Source of the DNA: an uncultured Asticcacaulis sp.
Lineage (GTDB): Bacteria; Pseudomonadota; Alphaproteobacteria; Caulobacterales; Caulobacteraceae
Direction of reading: 5' to 3'
DNA length: 13,165 nt
Assembly: GCA_946480125.1 (NCBI GenBank)
Contig: CAMLIY010000070.1
Span: 1 to 13,165 of the forward strand
Shown: positions 1 through 7,281 of the stretch, piece by piece
How the letters are laid out: the number at the start of each line of letters is the position of its first letter
Numbering within the stretch: position 1 is the stretch's first letter
Position numbers and translations under genes: made by a program
The notes under the pieces: generated by a model
What the model was told of the DNA's origin: nothing
Database searches by the model: none
Seen by the model: the letters and a program-made list of their open reading frames with translations, nothing else

Positions 1-767
1 TCATGGTGCTGGGCGATAACGAGCAGACCTCGCGCGAAGCCTGGGCCGACAACCACATGGGCGACCGCCAGTCCTTGGATCTTATTGGTCGCCAGAACGA
101 TCTCGCCGCGCAGATTTTCGCGCTGAAAAAGCCGACCGTCGCCTTCCTGCTCAATGGCCGTCCGCTGTCGGTCAATCTGCTGAATGAAAAGGCCGACGCC
201 CTGATCGAAGGCTGGTATATGGGCCAGGAAACCGGCTGGGCCGCCGCCGATATCCTGTTCGGCCGGGCCAATCCGGGCGGCAAGCTGCCGGTGTCGATCG
301 CCCGCAATGTCGGTCAACTGCCGATCTTCTATAATTACAAGCCGAGCGCCCGCCGCGGGTATCTCGATGGTGAGACCTCGCCATTGTTCCCCTTTGGCTA
401 TGGCCTCAGCTATACCACCTTCGATATTTCGGCCCCGAAGCTGGAAAAGGACACCATTGGCACGGCGGACAGTGTGACAGTCAGTGTTGAAGTCAAGAAT
501 ACTGGCTCGCTGAAGGGCGACGAAGTGGTCCAGCTCTATATCCGCGACGATGTTTCCTCCGTCACGCGTCCGGTCAAGGAACTGAAGGGCTTCAGGCGCA
601 TCACGCTCGATGCCGGCGCCAGCCAGACGGTCAGTTTCACCATCACGCCGGCCGATCTGCAATTCTATAATATGGATATGCAGCGGGTTGTTGAGCCGGG
701 CACCTTTACGATCTCGGTCGGACCCAATAGTGTAGACCTGAAGACGGCGACCCTGACGGTCGCCTGA
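1..767 (+). CDS. Glycoside hydrolase family 3 beta-glucosidase/beta-xylosidase, C-terminal part (5' end outside window)
   Basis: This is the C-terminal ~255 residues of a GH3 enzyme, which removes beta-linked sugars from the non-reducing end of oligosaccharides. The frame is open from the window edge, so the true start lies upstream; the ATG at 3 is internal. Visible are the start of the second (alpha/beta sandwich) domain with VLGDNEQTSREAW...SLDLIGRQ, which aligns with the family's E-[AG]...L-x-LPG-Q stretch; the GWYMGQETG...ILFGRANPGGKLPVS motif; FPFGYGLSYTTF; and a terminal fibronectin III-like domain with VKNTGSLKGDEVVQLYIRD and RPVKELKGF. Glucosidase versus xylosidase cannot be settled from this part. 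The downstream GH115 gene favours a role on xylan oligosaccharides (inference). Only 15 bases separate its stop from the esterase start, so the two are probably cotranscribed. Confidence 0.93.
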   Translation, partial: MVLGDNEQTSREAWADNHMGDRQSLDLIGRQNDLAAQIFALKKPTVAFLLNGRPLSVNLLNEKADALIEGWYMGQETGWAAADILFGRANPGGKLPVSIARNVGQLPIFYNYKPSARRGYLDGETSPLFPFGYGLSYTTFDISAPKLEKDTIGTADSVTVSVEVKNTGSLKGDEVVQLYIRDDVSSVTRPVKELKGFRRITLDAGASQTVSFTITPADLQFYNMDMQRVVEPGTFTISVGPNSVDLKTATLTVA

Positions 768-782
768 GCAGGGGAATAGTCT

Positions 783-1583
783 ATGTCGGATATCAAGCGG
801 CGCCATCTCTTGAGCGGGGCGCTGGCAGGCGGGGCGATGCTGGGCGTCACTTCGGCAGCCAGCGCGCAGAATAAAGGCCAGGACAATGCGGAAGCGCAAG
901 GCATTCAGGCGGCCTTGCAGGATTATAATGATCCGGCGACGCTGACCGTCCAGCCGGCCGGCATGGATTGGGCACAGCTCCGTCGTTACCATCTGGCCAA
1001 TGCCGATGTGGTCAAGCTGCCGGATACCGCTAGAAAGGTCGTCATGATGGGGGATTCCATCACCGATGGCTGGCCGGGGCAATCCGGCACGCTTTATGCC
1101 GAAAATGGTCTGGTGGGCCGTGGCATTGGTGGGCAGGTCTCGGCGCAGATGCTGGTCCGCTTCATGGCCGATGTCGTGGCGCTGCGTCCGAAGGCCGTGC
1201 ATATCATGGCCGGCACCAACGATATCGCCCAGAATCAGGATCCGTATGATCCGGTGGCCACCACGCAAAACCTGCAAGCCATGGCTAATCTGGCCAGCAT
1301 TTATGGCATCAAGGTGATCATGGCCAGCGTGCCGCCGGCGGACCATTTCCCCTGGCGGCCGGAAGTCGGCAATCCGGTTGAGAAGATCAGGGCGCTCAAT
1401 GAGTGGATCAAGTCGGTCTGCGCGGCGCAAAGCTACACCTATGTCGATTACTGGCCCGCCCTGGCCCTGGACAGCGGCGCCATGCGGCCGGAATTCAGCG
1501 CCGATGGCGTCCACCCCAATGCCCAGGCCTATGCCGCCATGGCCCCTTACGCGCTTGCCGCCATAACGGCAGCGCTGACCTGA
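783..1583 (+). CDS. Exported SGNH/GDSL-family esterase, probably acting on acylated plant polysaccharide
   Basis: A 266-residue serine hydrolase with all SGNH blocks: GDS with nucleophile Ser92 (VVMMGDSITDGW), a glycine block RGIGGQ (113-118), GTND with Asn146, and the D-x-x-H pair Asp241/His244 in SADGVHPNAQAY. The N-terminus has twin arginines at 6-7 (IKRRHLLSG), a hydrophobic stretch and ASA-Q near 26-29, which looks like a Tat signal with a signal-peptidase site, so the enzyme should be periplasmic. ATG at 783 is preceded by AGGGGAA at 770-776, a good ribosome site. SGNH enzymes include acetylxylan and other carbohydrate esterases. Its place between GH3 and GH115 genes suggests deacylation of xylan fragments, but the substrate is inference. 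No terminator is visible after its stop. Confidence 0.9.
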   Translation: MSDIKRRHLLSGALAGGAMLGVTSAASAQNKGQDNAEAQGIQAALQDYNDPATLTVQPAGMDWAQLRRYHLANADVVKLPDTARKVVMMGDSITDGWPGQSGTLYAENGLVGRGIGGQVSAQMLVRFMADVVALRPKAVHIMAGTNDIAQNQDPYDPVATTQNLQAMANLASIYGIKVIMASVPPADHFPWRPEVGNPVEKIRALNEWIKSVCAAQSYTYVDYWPALALDSGAMRPEFSADGVHPNAQAYAAMAPYALAAITAALT

Positions 1584-1740
1584 TCGATCAATGGTCATAG
1601 CCTGTTAGATGGGGTGGCGGCTTTTCGCGACGGAAAAGGGTAACCTGAACGTTAGTAAAGCGAGGATAATTTTACCAGGTTCGCCTGTGTTGTTCTCCAA
1701 GGCTGGCCCCCCAGCTGTCAAGCTTTACAGGTGCAGGTTC

Positions 1741-2751
1741 ATGACGACAATCAGCCGACAGGTTAAGGTTATCCGCGATGTCGACCGTCAGCTGTTCGAG
1801 CGTGATATTCTGCCGGCCGGAGAGCCTGTACTCATGAAGGGGCTGGTATCGTCATGGCCGGCCGTACAGGCCGCGCAGCCATCAAATCTGGCTGTTGCGA
1901 ATTATCTTAAGCGCTTTGACCAGGGCAAACGTGGTCTTGTGACTGTGGCGCCGCCTGAAATGAAAGGGCGGTATTTCTTTAATGCCGAGATGACGGCGTT
2001 TAATTTTTTCACCGATACGCAGACAGTATCGGGCATCCTCGACTGGCTGCTGCAACAGGGCAAGCTTAAGGATGCGCCGACGGCCTATATGCCATCGGTG
2101 CTGATCCATGAGTTTTTACCCGGTCTCGCCACAGAAATGACTCTGCCTGTCAAACCGGAACTGGCGCCGCGCATATGGATTGGCGGTGAAACGGAGATCC
2201 AGACACACTTCGATCCTTCGTACAATATTGCCTGTGTGGTGGCGGGAAAGCGGCGCTTCACCGTCTTTCCGCCTGAGCAGGTCCATAACCTCTATCCAGG
2301 CCCGTTCGATGTCACACCCGGCGGTGTGCCTTTTAGCATGGCGTCGTTATATGATCCCGATTTTGACAAATATCCGCGCTTTCGAGACGCTTTGTCTGTC
2401 GCGCAATATGCCGATCTCGAACCGGGTGACGCCCTCTTCGTGCCCTATATGTGGTGGCACCACGTTCAGTCGTACGGCGCTTTCAATGTGCTGGTCAACT
2501 ATTGGTGGAGCGAGGGGCGCGTCGATATGGTGACACCTTATCTGGGCTTCTACACGGCCTTGCTGGCCATGCGCGACCTGCCTGCGCAGGATAAGGCGGT
2601 ATGGCGCAACTTGCTGGACCTTTTCGTTTTCGGGGATCACGAAAAAGCGGTTGAGCACCTGCCTTCGCATGCCCGTTCAGCCTTGGGACCGATAACGCCG
2701 CAGATCGAGCAGAAAATAAAGGCCTACATCAAGACGACGCTTAAGATATAA
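1741..2751 (+). CDS. Cupin-8 / JmjC-like putative Fe(II)- and 2-oxoglutarate-dependent dioxygenase
   Basis: A 336-residue cytoplasmic protein (no signal peptide) of the cupin-like JmjC fold, the group that contains FIH-type hydroxylases. The metal triad is visible: His156-x-Asp158 in THFDPSYN, and a distal His at 240/241 in the aromatic MWWHHVQS context, which closely resembles FIH. The stretch KRRFTVFPP after the first ligands is also typical. The frame stays open to an ATG at 1609, but homology-like sequence begins at MTTISRQ and the upstream extension is poor in recognisable content, so I chose ATG 1741 (weak AGGT just upstream). It lies 157 bases after the esterase and 27 bases before the GH115 gene, so it is probably the first gene of a two-gene transcript. 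Relatives commonly sit near TonB receptors and flavin halogenases in polysaccharide loci. The hydroxylated substrate is unknown. Confidence 0.82.
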   Translation: MTTISRQVKVIRDVDRQLFERDILPAGEPVLMKGLVSSWPAVQAAQPSNLAVANYLKRFDQGKRGLVTVAPPEMKGRYFFNAEMTAFNFFTDTQTVSGILDWLLQQGKLKDAPTAYMPSVLIHEFLPGLATEMTLPVKPELAPRIWIGGETEIQTHFDPSYNIACVVAGKRRFTVFPPEQVHNLYPGPFDVTPGGVPFSMASLYDPDFDKYPRFRDALSVAQYADLEPGDALFVPYMWWHHVQSYGAFNVLVNYWWSEGRVDMVTPYLGFYTALLAMRDLPAQDKAVWRNLLDLFVFGDHEKAVEHLPSHARSALGPITPQIEQKIKAYIKTTLKI

Positions 2752-2778
2752 CCACTCAAGTGCTTAGGGGGGATTGGA

Positions 2779-5277
2779 ATGAAACAGCTAATCCTGATCG
2801 CGGTTCTCACCTTTACGCCCTGTACGGCTTTGGCCTGCGAGGGGCAGGTCGTGGTCTGCGATCGCGCGGCGCCCGACAGTTTCGCCCTGATCAAGGGTGG
2901 TGTGCCGGCAATGGTCTATGTCGCCGCTGACGCGCCGAAGCCTGTCCTGCGCGTGGCGGATGATTTCGCCGCCGATCTCGAACGCGTATCGGGCCGTCGC
3001 CCCGCCGTGGTGCATAACCTGAAAGCGCTTACCGGCGATGTCGTGATGATCTCTGAGGCGAAGGGCGGGGCGTGGGAGTCCTATGTGCAAACCGTGGCCT
3101 CGCGGTCGGACGGCGGTAAATCCCTGATGATTACCGGTGCTGATCCGCGCGGCGCGATCTATGGCACCTATGATATATCAGCCAGGATGGGCGTGTCGCC
3201 GTGGTACTGGTGGGCCGATGTGCCGGTGGTGAAAAAGACGGATATCTACGTCACCGCGGGCTCCCGCTCCGATGCGCCGAAGGTGAAGTATCGCGGCTTT
3301 TTCATCAATGACGAGGAGCCGTCCTTTGGCGGCTGGGCGCGGGAAAAGTTCGGCGGCATCAATCACGAACTCTATGGCCATGTCTTCGAGCTGGAACTGC
3401 GCCTCAAGGGCAATTACCTGTGGCCGGCCATGTGGGGCAAGGCCTTCTCGGACGACGATCCGCTGAATCAACAGACAGCGGCCGATTACGGCATCATCAT
3501 GGGGACTTCGCACCATGAGCCGATGACGCGCGCGCAGGACGAATGGCACCGGCATCAGGAGGGCGGGGTCACCGGCGGCAAATGGGACTACACCAGCAAT
3601 GCCGCCAACCTGCGCACCTTCTGGCGCGGTGGCATCGAGCGGATGCAAAAGGGCGGCTTTGAAAACATCGTGACCGTGGGGATGCGCGGCGATGGTGATG
3701 AACCGATGAGCGAAGGTACGGCCACGCATTTGCTCGAAGGCATTGTGGCGGACCAGCGGAAAATCATCGCCGATGTCACCGGCAAAGCGGCTGATCAGAC
3801 GCCGCAGGTCTGGGCGCTGTATAAAGAGGTTCAGAACTATTACGACCACGGCATGAAGGTGCCGGATGACGTCACCCTGCTGTTTTCCGATGACAACTGG
3901 GGCCAGATCCGGCGGTTGCCGGAGCCGGGCAAAGCGCGGGCAGGCGGCTATGGTGTCTATTACCATTTCGATTATGTCGGTGGCCCGCGCAATTACAAAT
4001 GGATCAATACCAACCAGATCGAGAAGACCTGGCAGCAGATGGACCTGGCTTACGAAAGCGGCGCCGATCGTCTGTGGATCGTCAATGTCGGCGATATCAA
4101 GCCGGTGGAATATCCGCTGTCATTCTTCATGGATATGGCGTGGAACCCGGAAGCGATGACGCCAGATGCGCTTAAAGCCTATCCGGCGAAATGGGCCGGC
4201 CAGCAGTTTGGTCAGGCGCCTGCGGCGGAAATCGGCGAGATATTGACGCGATATAGCCAGTATAATGCGCGCCGGAAGCCGGAACTGATCACGGCCGACA
4301 GTTTTGATATTACCAGCCTGTCCTATATGGAGCAGGATTATGATCTTCTGGCGCAACGCACCCGAACACTTGGTCAATCTCTGCCTGAAAACGCACAGGA
4401 CGCTTATTTCCAGCTCGTCGAATACCCGACGGTGGCCAGCGCCAATCTCTACAGTCTTTATTACAACACGGCGCTTAATCATCTGGCAGCTCTGGAAGGC
4501 AGCCCGCGCGCCAATCCTCTGGCCGATATCGTGGAGAAAAAGTTCCAGACGGACAAGGACCTGGCGGCGCAATATAATGGCTTGGCAGGGGGCAAATGGA
4601 ATCACATGATGGACCAGACCCACATCGGCTACGACAACTGGCAAGAGCCGAAGACCCAGGTTCTGCCGAAGCTGATCCGTGTGCCTGAAAAAGGAAAACC
4701 GGCGAACAATGCGTACAAAAGCGATCGCACCTATCTGCGCCCTAAGCCTTCAACGGCAGATATATTTGTAGAAAATGAAGGCGCCATCGCCATTGATGCC
4801 CAGCATTTCATGCGCAAGACCGAAGCGCCCGGCCTGCACTGGCAAGTGATTCCAGACCTGGGCCGAACCCTGTCGTCGGTCGTCTCGCTGCCTCAGACCG
4901 CGCCTGCGACATCGGTGGGCGACATGGCTCTGGAATACGATTTTCAGCTGGCCAAGGAGGTTGATGTCACACTCAATCTGTACCTGGCGCCGACACTGGA
5001 CACGCAAGGCAAGGGGGGCTTGCGTGTCGCTGTCACGATCGACGACCGGCCAGCGCAGACCCTGACCTTCGATTTGAAGCCCGACACGCCGCAATGGACT
5101 CAGGCGGTCAAGAACAACATCCTGATCCTGCCGTCGGCGTTCAATAGTCTCAAGCCCGGCAAGCACACCATCAAGGTGTTTCGGATCGATGGCAATGTGG
5201 TGATGGAACGGCTGGTGCTCGATACCGGCGGCCTGAAGCCGTCCTATCTCGGACCACCGGAGAGTGCGACCAATTAA
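2779..5277 (+). CDS. Secreted GH115 xylan alpha-1,2-glucuronidase
   Basis: An 832-residue enzyme of family GH115, which removes glucuronic or 4-O-methylglucuronic acid from internal and terminal xylose units of xylan. Recognisable blocks in order: YGTYDIS..GVSPWYWWADVPV (128-150), KYRGFFINDEEP (170-181), LKGNYLWPAMW (209-219), MGTSHHEPM (241-249), VGMRGDGDEPM (300-310), YKEVQ (348-352), LLFSDDNWGQIRRLP (367-381), VYYHFDYVGGPRNYKW (393-408) and LWIVNVGDIKP (432-442). Asp307, Glu350 and Asp371 have the same relative spacing as acidic active-site residues I recall for Bacteroides GH115 enzymes. The C-terminal ~190 residues match the family's beta-sandwich end domain. The N-terminus is a signal peptide ending ALAC at 17-20; Cys20 leaves open a lipoprotein. 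ATG 2779 follows AGGGGGG with good spacing. Its stop overlaps the convergent tipF stop. Confidence 0.96.
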   Translation: MKQLILIAVLTFTPCTALACEGQVVVCDRAAPDSFALIKGGVPAMVYVAADAPKPVLRVADDFAADLERVSGRRPAVVHNLKALTGDVVMISEAKGGAWESYVQTVASRSDGGKSLMITGADPRGAIYGTYDISARMGVSPWYWWADVPVVKKTDIYVTAGSRSDAPKVKYRGFFINDEEPSFGGWAREKFGGINHELYGHVFELELRLKGNYLWPAMWGKAFSDDDPLNQQTAADYGIIMGTSHHEPMTRAQDEWHRHQEGGVTGGKWDYTSNAANLRTFWRGGIERMQKGGFENIVTVGMRGDGDEPMSEGTATHLLEGIVADQRKIIADVTGKAADQTPQVWALYKEVQNYYDHGMKVPDDVTLLFSDDNWGQIRRLPEPGKARAGGYGVYYHFDYVGGPRNYKWINTNQIEKTWQQMDLAYESGADRLWIVNVGDIKPVEYPLSFFMDMAWNPEAMTPDALKAYPAKWAGQQFGQAPAAEIGEILTRYSQYNARRKPELITADSFDITSLSYMEQDYDLLAQRTRTLGQSLPENAQDAYFQLVEYPTVASANLYSLYYNTALNHLAALEGSPRANPLADIVEKKFQTDKDLAAQYNGLAGGKWNHMMDQTHIGYDNWQEPKTQVLPKLIRVPEKGKPANNAYKSDRTYLRPKPSTADIFVENEGAIAIDAQHFMRKTEAPGLHWQVIPDLGRTLSSVVSLPQTAPATSVGDMALEYDFQLAKEVDVTLNLYLAPTLDTQGKGGLRVAVTIDDRPAQTLTFDLKPDTPQWTQAVKNNILILPSAFNSLKPGKHTIKVFRIDGNVVMERLVLDTGGLKPSYLGPPESATN

Positions 5278-6578
5278 GCCCGGCGGCGGCCCTGTTGCGG
5301 CAGGGTAGACTTGATAAAGCCGGCGGGCGGGTCGGTCTCGGCCAGCACCTGTTCCTTGATGGCGCGCGGTTCGCCAAACAGATGGCCCTGAGCATAACCG
5401 ATTTCGATATCGAGAATATCGACGACCTGCTTTTCGCTCTCGACCTTCTCGGCGATGACCTCGATGCCGTAGCGCGCCAGCAGGCCGGCATAATCACCGG
5501 CATGAATGTCCTTGAGGAACTTCATCGCCGGCTTGCCTTCGACTTCGAGCAGTTGTTCCAGCAGGAGCGGGGCAGCGACTTTGACGTAACGCACGTCTGA
5601 GCGATGCAAGTCCTGCAGGTCGAAATCGATGCTTACGACCTTATCGAGTGAGAAGCGGAAGCCGAGATCGGCCAGCTTGGCCATGTTGCGCGCCTCGACC
5701 GATCCGCGTGTGGCGAAGGCGTCCTGGCCCAGTTCGAAGATCAGTGAACCGGACAGGTCTCGGTTTTCATTGAGGAATTCGAGAAACTGCGGGAAGAAGG
5801 TTTCGTCACGCAGGGAAGTCAGGGAAATATTGCAGAAGATGCCGATGCGGCGATCCTGCTTGGCCAGACGGCGAACAATCTGCACGCAGCGGAACAGAAG
5901 CAGATTATCAATCGAAGGCACCAGGCCCTCGGCATCGGCCACGGTCAGGTATTCGGCCGGCATCATGACGCGGCCGGTGGCGTCGCGCAGGCGCGAAAAT
6001 GACTCATAGAAAATGGTTTTCCGCTGGGGCAGGGAAACCACCGGCTGGAGATAGAGATCGACACGGTTGGAGATCAGCGCTTCGCGTATGGTTTCGATCA
6101 GGGCCAGGGCCTGGGTCTCTTTATGGTTCATCGCCGGCGTGCCACGCAGGGGCACGACTGTGGCCGCCGGTGCTGATTTCCAGTCATTAAGCCGGTCCTC
6201 GATGCTTTCACCGAGCTTCATCACCAGGTCTTCCAGCATCTTCACTTCCGAGGTCAGTTCCTCGGACCGCGAAGTGCGCTGGTTTTGCACGCGATCGGCC
6301 AGTTCCAGCATGTCCTTCTGGGTCGAATCGATGGCGTCGACCATCAGGCGGTGGGCGTCACGCACGTTTTCGACATCGCGCAGAATGCGGCGCTCGGCGA
6401 ATTGTTGGGCAGCGTAGGCATGAAACGACAGGCAGACCCCTAACGTGCCCGCGAGAACGGCCAGGGCCGTGCCGAAATCCGAACCGCCGTTCCAGACCAT
6501 GGCGGCGAGGCTTAAGCCCACCAGAATATAGGTCAGAACAAGGATAGCCGGGGTGAACTTGCCCATTGATGGTCCCAT
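5274..6578 (-). CDS. tipF: TipF-like membrane-anchored degenerate EAL protein (c-di-GMP receptor for flagellar positioning)
   Basis: A 434-residue protein with two N-terminal membrane segments (about 9-29 and 36-58), a charged probable coiled coil (60-132), a linker and a C-terminal EAL domain (155-410). This layout matches Caulobacter TipF, which binds c-di-GMP and recruits flagellar assembly factors to the new pole. The EAL domain is degenerate: the signature is E192-S-F, the second acidic residue of E-x-x-E is Gln285 (ELGQ), DD is D312-K313, and KID is K333-V-A. The ligand-type residues Asn250, Glu282, Glu377 and Gln397 remain, so binding without hydrolysis is likely. ATG 6578 has no clear ribosome site; an in-frame ATG at 6566 has GGGA six bases upstream and may be the real start, giving 430 residues. 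It is 96 bases downstream of the response regulator, same strand. The symbol is from remembered architecture, not a search. Confidence 0.8.
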   Translation of the reverse strand: MGPSMGKFTPAILVLTYILVGLSLAAMVWNGGSDFGTALAVLAGTLGVCLSFHAYAAQQFAERRILRDVENVRDAHRLMVDAIDSTQKDMLELADRVQNQRTSRSEELTSEVKMLEDLVMKLGESIEDRLNDWKSAPAATVVPLRGTPAMNHKETQALALIETIREALISNRVDLYLQPVVSLPQRKTIFYESFSRLRDATGRVMMPAEYLTVADAEGLVPSIDNLLLFRCVQIVRRLAKQDRRIGIFCNISLTSLRDETFFPQFLEFLNENRDLSGSLIFELGQDAFATRGSVEARNMAKLADLGFRFSLDKVVSIDFDLQDLHRSDVRYVKVAAPLLLEQLLEVEGKPAMKFLKDIHAGDYAGLLARYGIEVIAEKVESEKQVVDILDIEIGYAQGHLFGEPRAIKEQVLAETDPPAGFIKSTLPQQGRRRA

Positions 6579-6598
6579 TTCGCAGGATGCGGCATATA

Positions 6599-6626
6599 GA
6601 ATCGCAAGCCAACTATGGAATGATTC
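6599..6626. promoter_or_regulatory. Two GANTC (CcrM-type) methylation sites upstream of tipF
   Basis: GAATC at 6599-6603 and GATTC at 6622-6626 lie 21 and 44 bases upstream of the first possible tipF start. GANTC is the target of the cell-cycle methyltransferase CcrM in Alphaproteobacteria, and methylated sites near promoters recruit GcrA in Caulobacter. On the minus strand the distal site is part of TTGAATC, which resembles a -35 element, but no matching -10 at normal spacing was found. Confidence 0.5.
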
Positions 6627-6674
6627 AATTCACGCGCCTAGTGGGCGTTAATATTTACTAACAGAAGATTAAAG

Positions 6675-7169
6675 TTAATAGGCGCCGTCGGTATTGCGCC
6701 GAAGGGGACCGGTGTAATTTTGGTCGCCAGACCGGCGTCTATCAGGTCCGAAATAGGTCTTGCAGCGAATAAACGGCCGTGGCCTCATAATGACGGAATC
6801 AAGCCGGCCAAGCAAGGCGCGGGCGGTGAGCGGCTTGACGATAAATTCATTGATGCCGGCATCCCGGGCCTGAACGACGCGCGAGCGTTCAGAGTGGCCG
6901 GTGATCATAATGATGGGCAGGTAAGGGTTTGACGAATCTGATGAATTGCGCAGCATTTTCGTGAATTCCACACCATCGATCGGATTCATGTTGAAATCGA
7001 CCAAAGCAATATCGGCGGGATACTGACGCAACATATCCAGCCCCTCGGCGCCATCACGCGCCTCACGGACATTGCGGATTCCTGACCCTTTCAGGATAGC
7101 CGAAACGATGGAGCGCATATGCTGATTGTCTTCGATCAGCAGGATTTTCAGACTACTGTAATCGGCCAT
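6675..7169 (-). CDS. Single-domain response regulator (CheY-like) with repeated basic C-terminal tail
   Basis: 164 residues. Residues 7-125 form a receiver domain with the acidic pair Glu13/Asp14, phosphoacceptor Asp58 (IALVDFNM), Thr90 (MITGHS), aromatic Phe109 and Lys112-Pro (FIVKP). There is no DNA-binding or enzymatic output domain. Instead a ~35-residue tail holds two copies of a Y-x-G-P-x-R-R motif, YFGPDRRR then YTGPLRR. Such regulators usually act by protein contact or pass phosphate on. No cognate kinase is adjacent; the nearest is the hybrid kinase starting at 10131, on the other strand. The tipF gene lies next on the same strand and may be cotranscribed, which suggests a motility or polarity role (inference). 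The start ATG 7169 has only a weak ribosome site. Confidence 0.88.
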   Translation of the reverse strand: MADYSSLKILLIEDNQHMRSIVSAILKGSGIRNVREARDGAEGLDMLRQYPADIALVDFNMNPIDGVEFTKMLRNSSDSSNPYLPIIMITGHSERSRVVQARDAGINEFIVKPLTARALLGRLDSVIMRPRPFIRCKTYFGPDRRRSGDQNYTGPLRRNTDGAY

Positions 7170-7221
7170 GTGCTCAGATCAGATCCAACAAGCGCGCTTT
7201 ATAGAGTGTTGTTATGAGAAA

Positions 7222-7240
7222 CGCATAGGCCTGTTATGCG
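7222..7240 (-). terminator. Possible weak terminator hairpin after the M23 gene
   Basis: On the minus strand CGCATA-ACAGGCC-TATGCG gives a 6-base-pair stem with a 7-base loop, followed by TTTCTC. It lies about 40 bases after the M23 stop and before the response regulator. The stem is short and the T-tract broken, so termination would be partial at best. Confidence 0.3.
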
Positions 7241-7270
7241 GAATATTCAAATATTTACGATAGAATATTG
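7241..7270. promoter_or_regulatory. AT-rich GAATATT direct repeats in the M23 / response-regulator gap
   Basis: GAATATT occurs at 7241-7247 and again at 7263-7269, 22 bases apart, about two helical turns. The first copy is part of the palindrome GAATATTC. The 112-base gap is clearly more AT-rich than its surroundings. It could hold an operator or promoter for the response regulator gene; no clean -35/-10 pair was found. Confidence 0.3.
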
Positions 7271-7281
7271 TGCTGTGATAA

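Noticed and set aside
1576..1597. TGACC...GGTCA stem around the palindrome TGATCGATCA at the esterase stop
   Set aside because: Short stem with no following T-tract, so it is not an intrinsic terminator.
1642..1681. AACCTG...CAGGTT inverted repeat upstream of the dioxygenase gene
   Set aside because: Only six bases per arm with a 28-base spacer; likely chance, though the 157-base gap probably contains a promoter I cannot place.
1609..1740. 44-residue N-terminal extension of the dioxygenase from ATG 1609
   Set aside because: No ribosome site at 1609 and the family-like sequence begins after the ATG at 1741.
3178..3966. 262-residue open frame on the minus strand inside the GH115 gene
   Set aside because: It lies fully antisense to a clearly conserved enzyme, has no recognisable domain and a His/Arg-rich composition typical of shadow frames in GC-rich DNA.
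5290..5305. CCCTG-TTGCGG-CAGGG hairpin near the GH115/tipF junction
   Set aside because: Five base pairs with no T-tract on either strand and inside the tipF coding end; not a credible terminator.
6648..6662. TTAATATTTACTAAC resembling a CtrA box (TTAA-N7-TTAA)
   Set aside because: Only one half-site is exact; the other has a mismatch or wrong spacing, and the position is at the response regulator 3' end.
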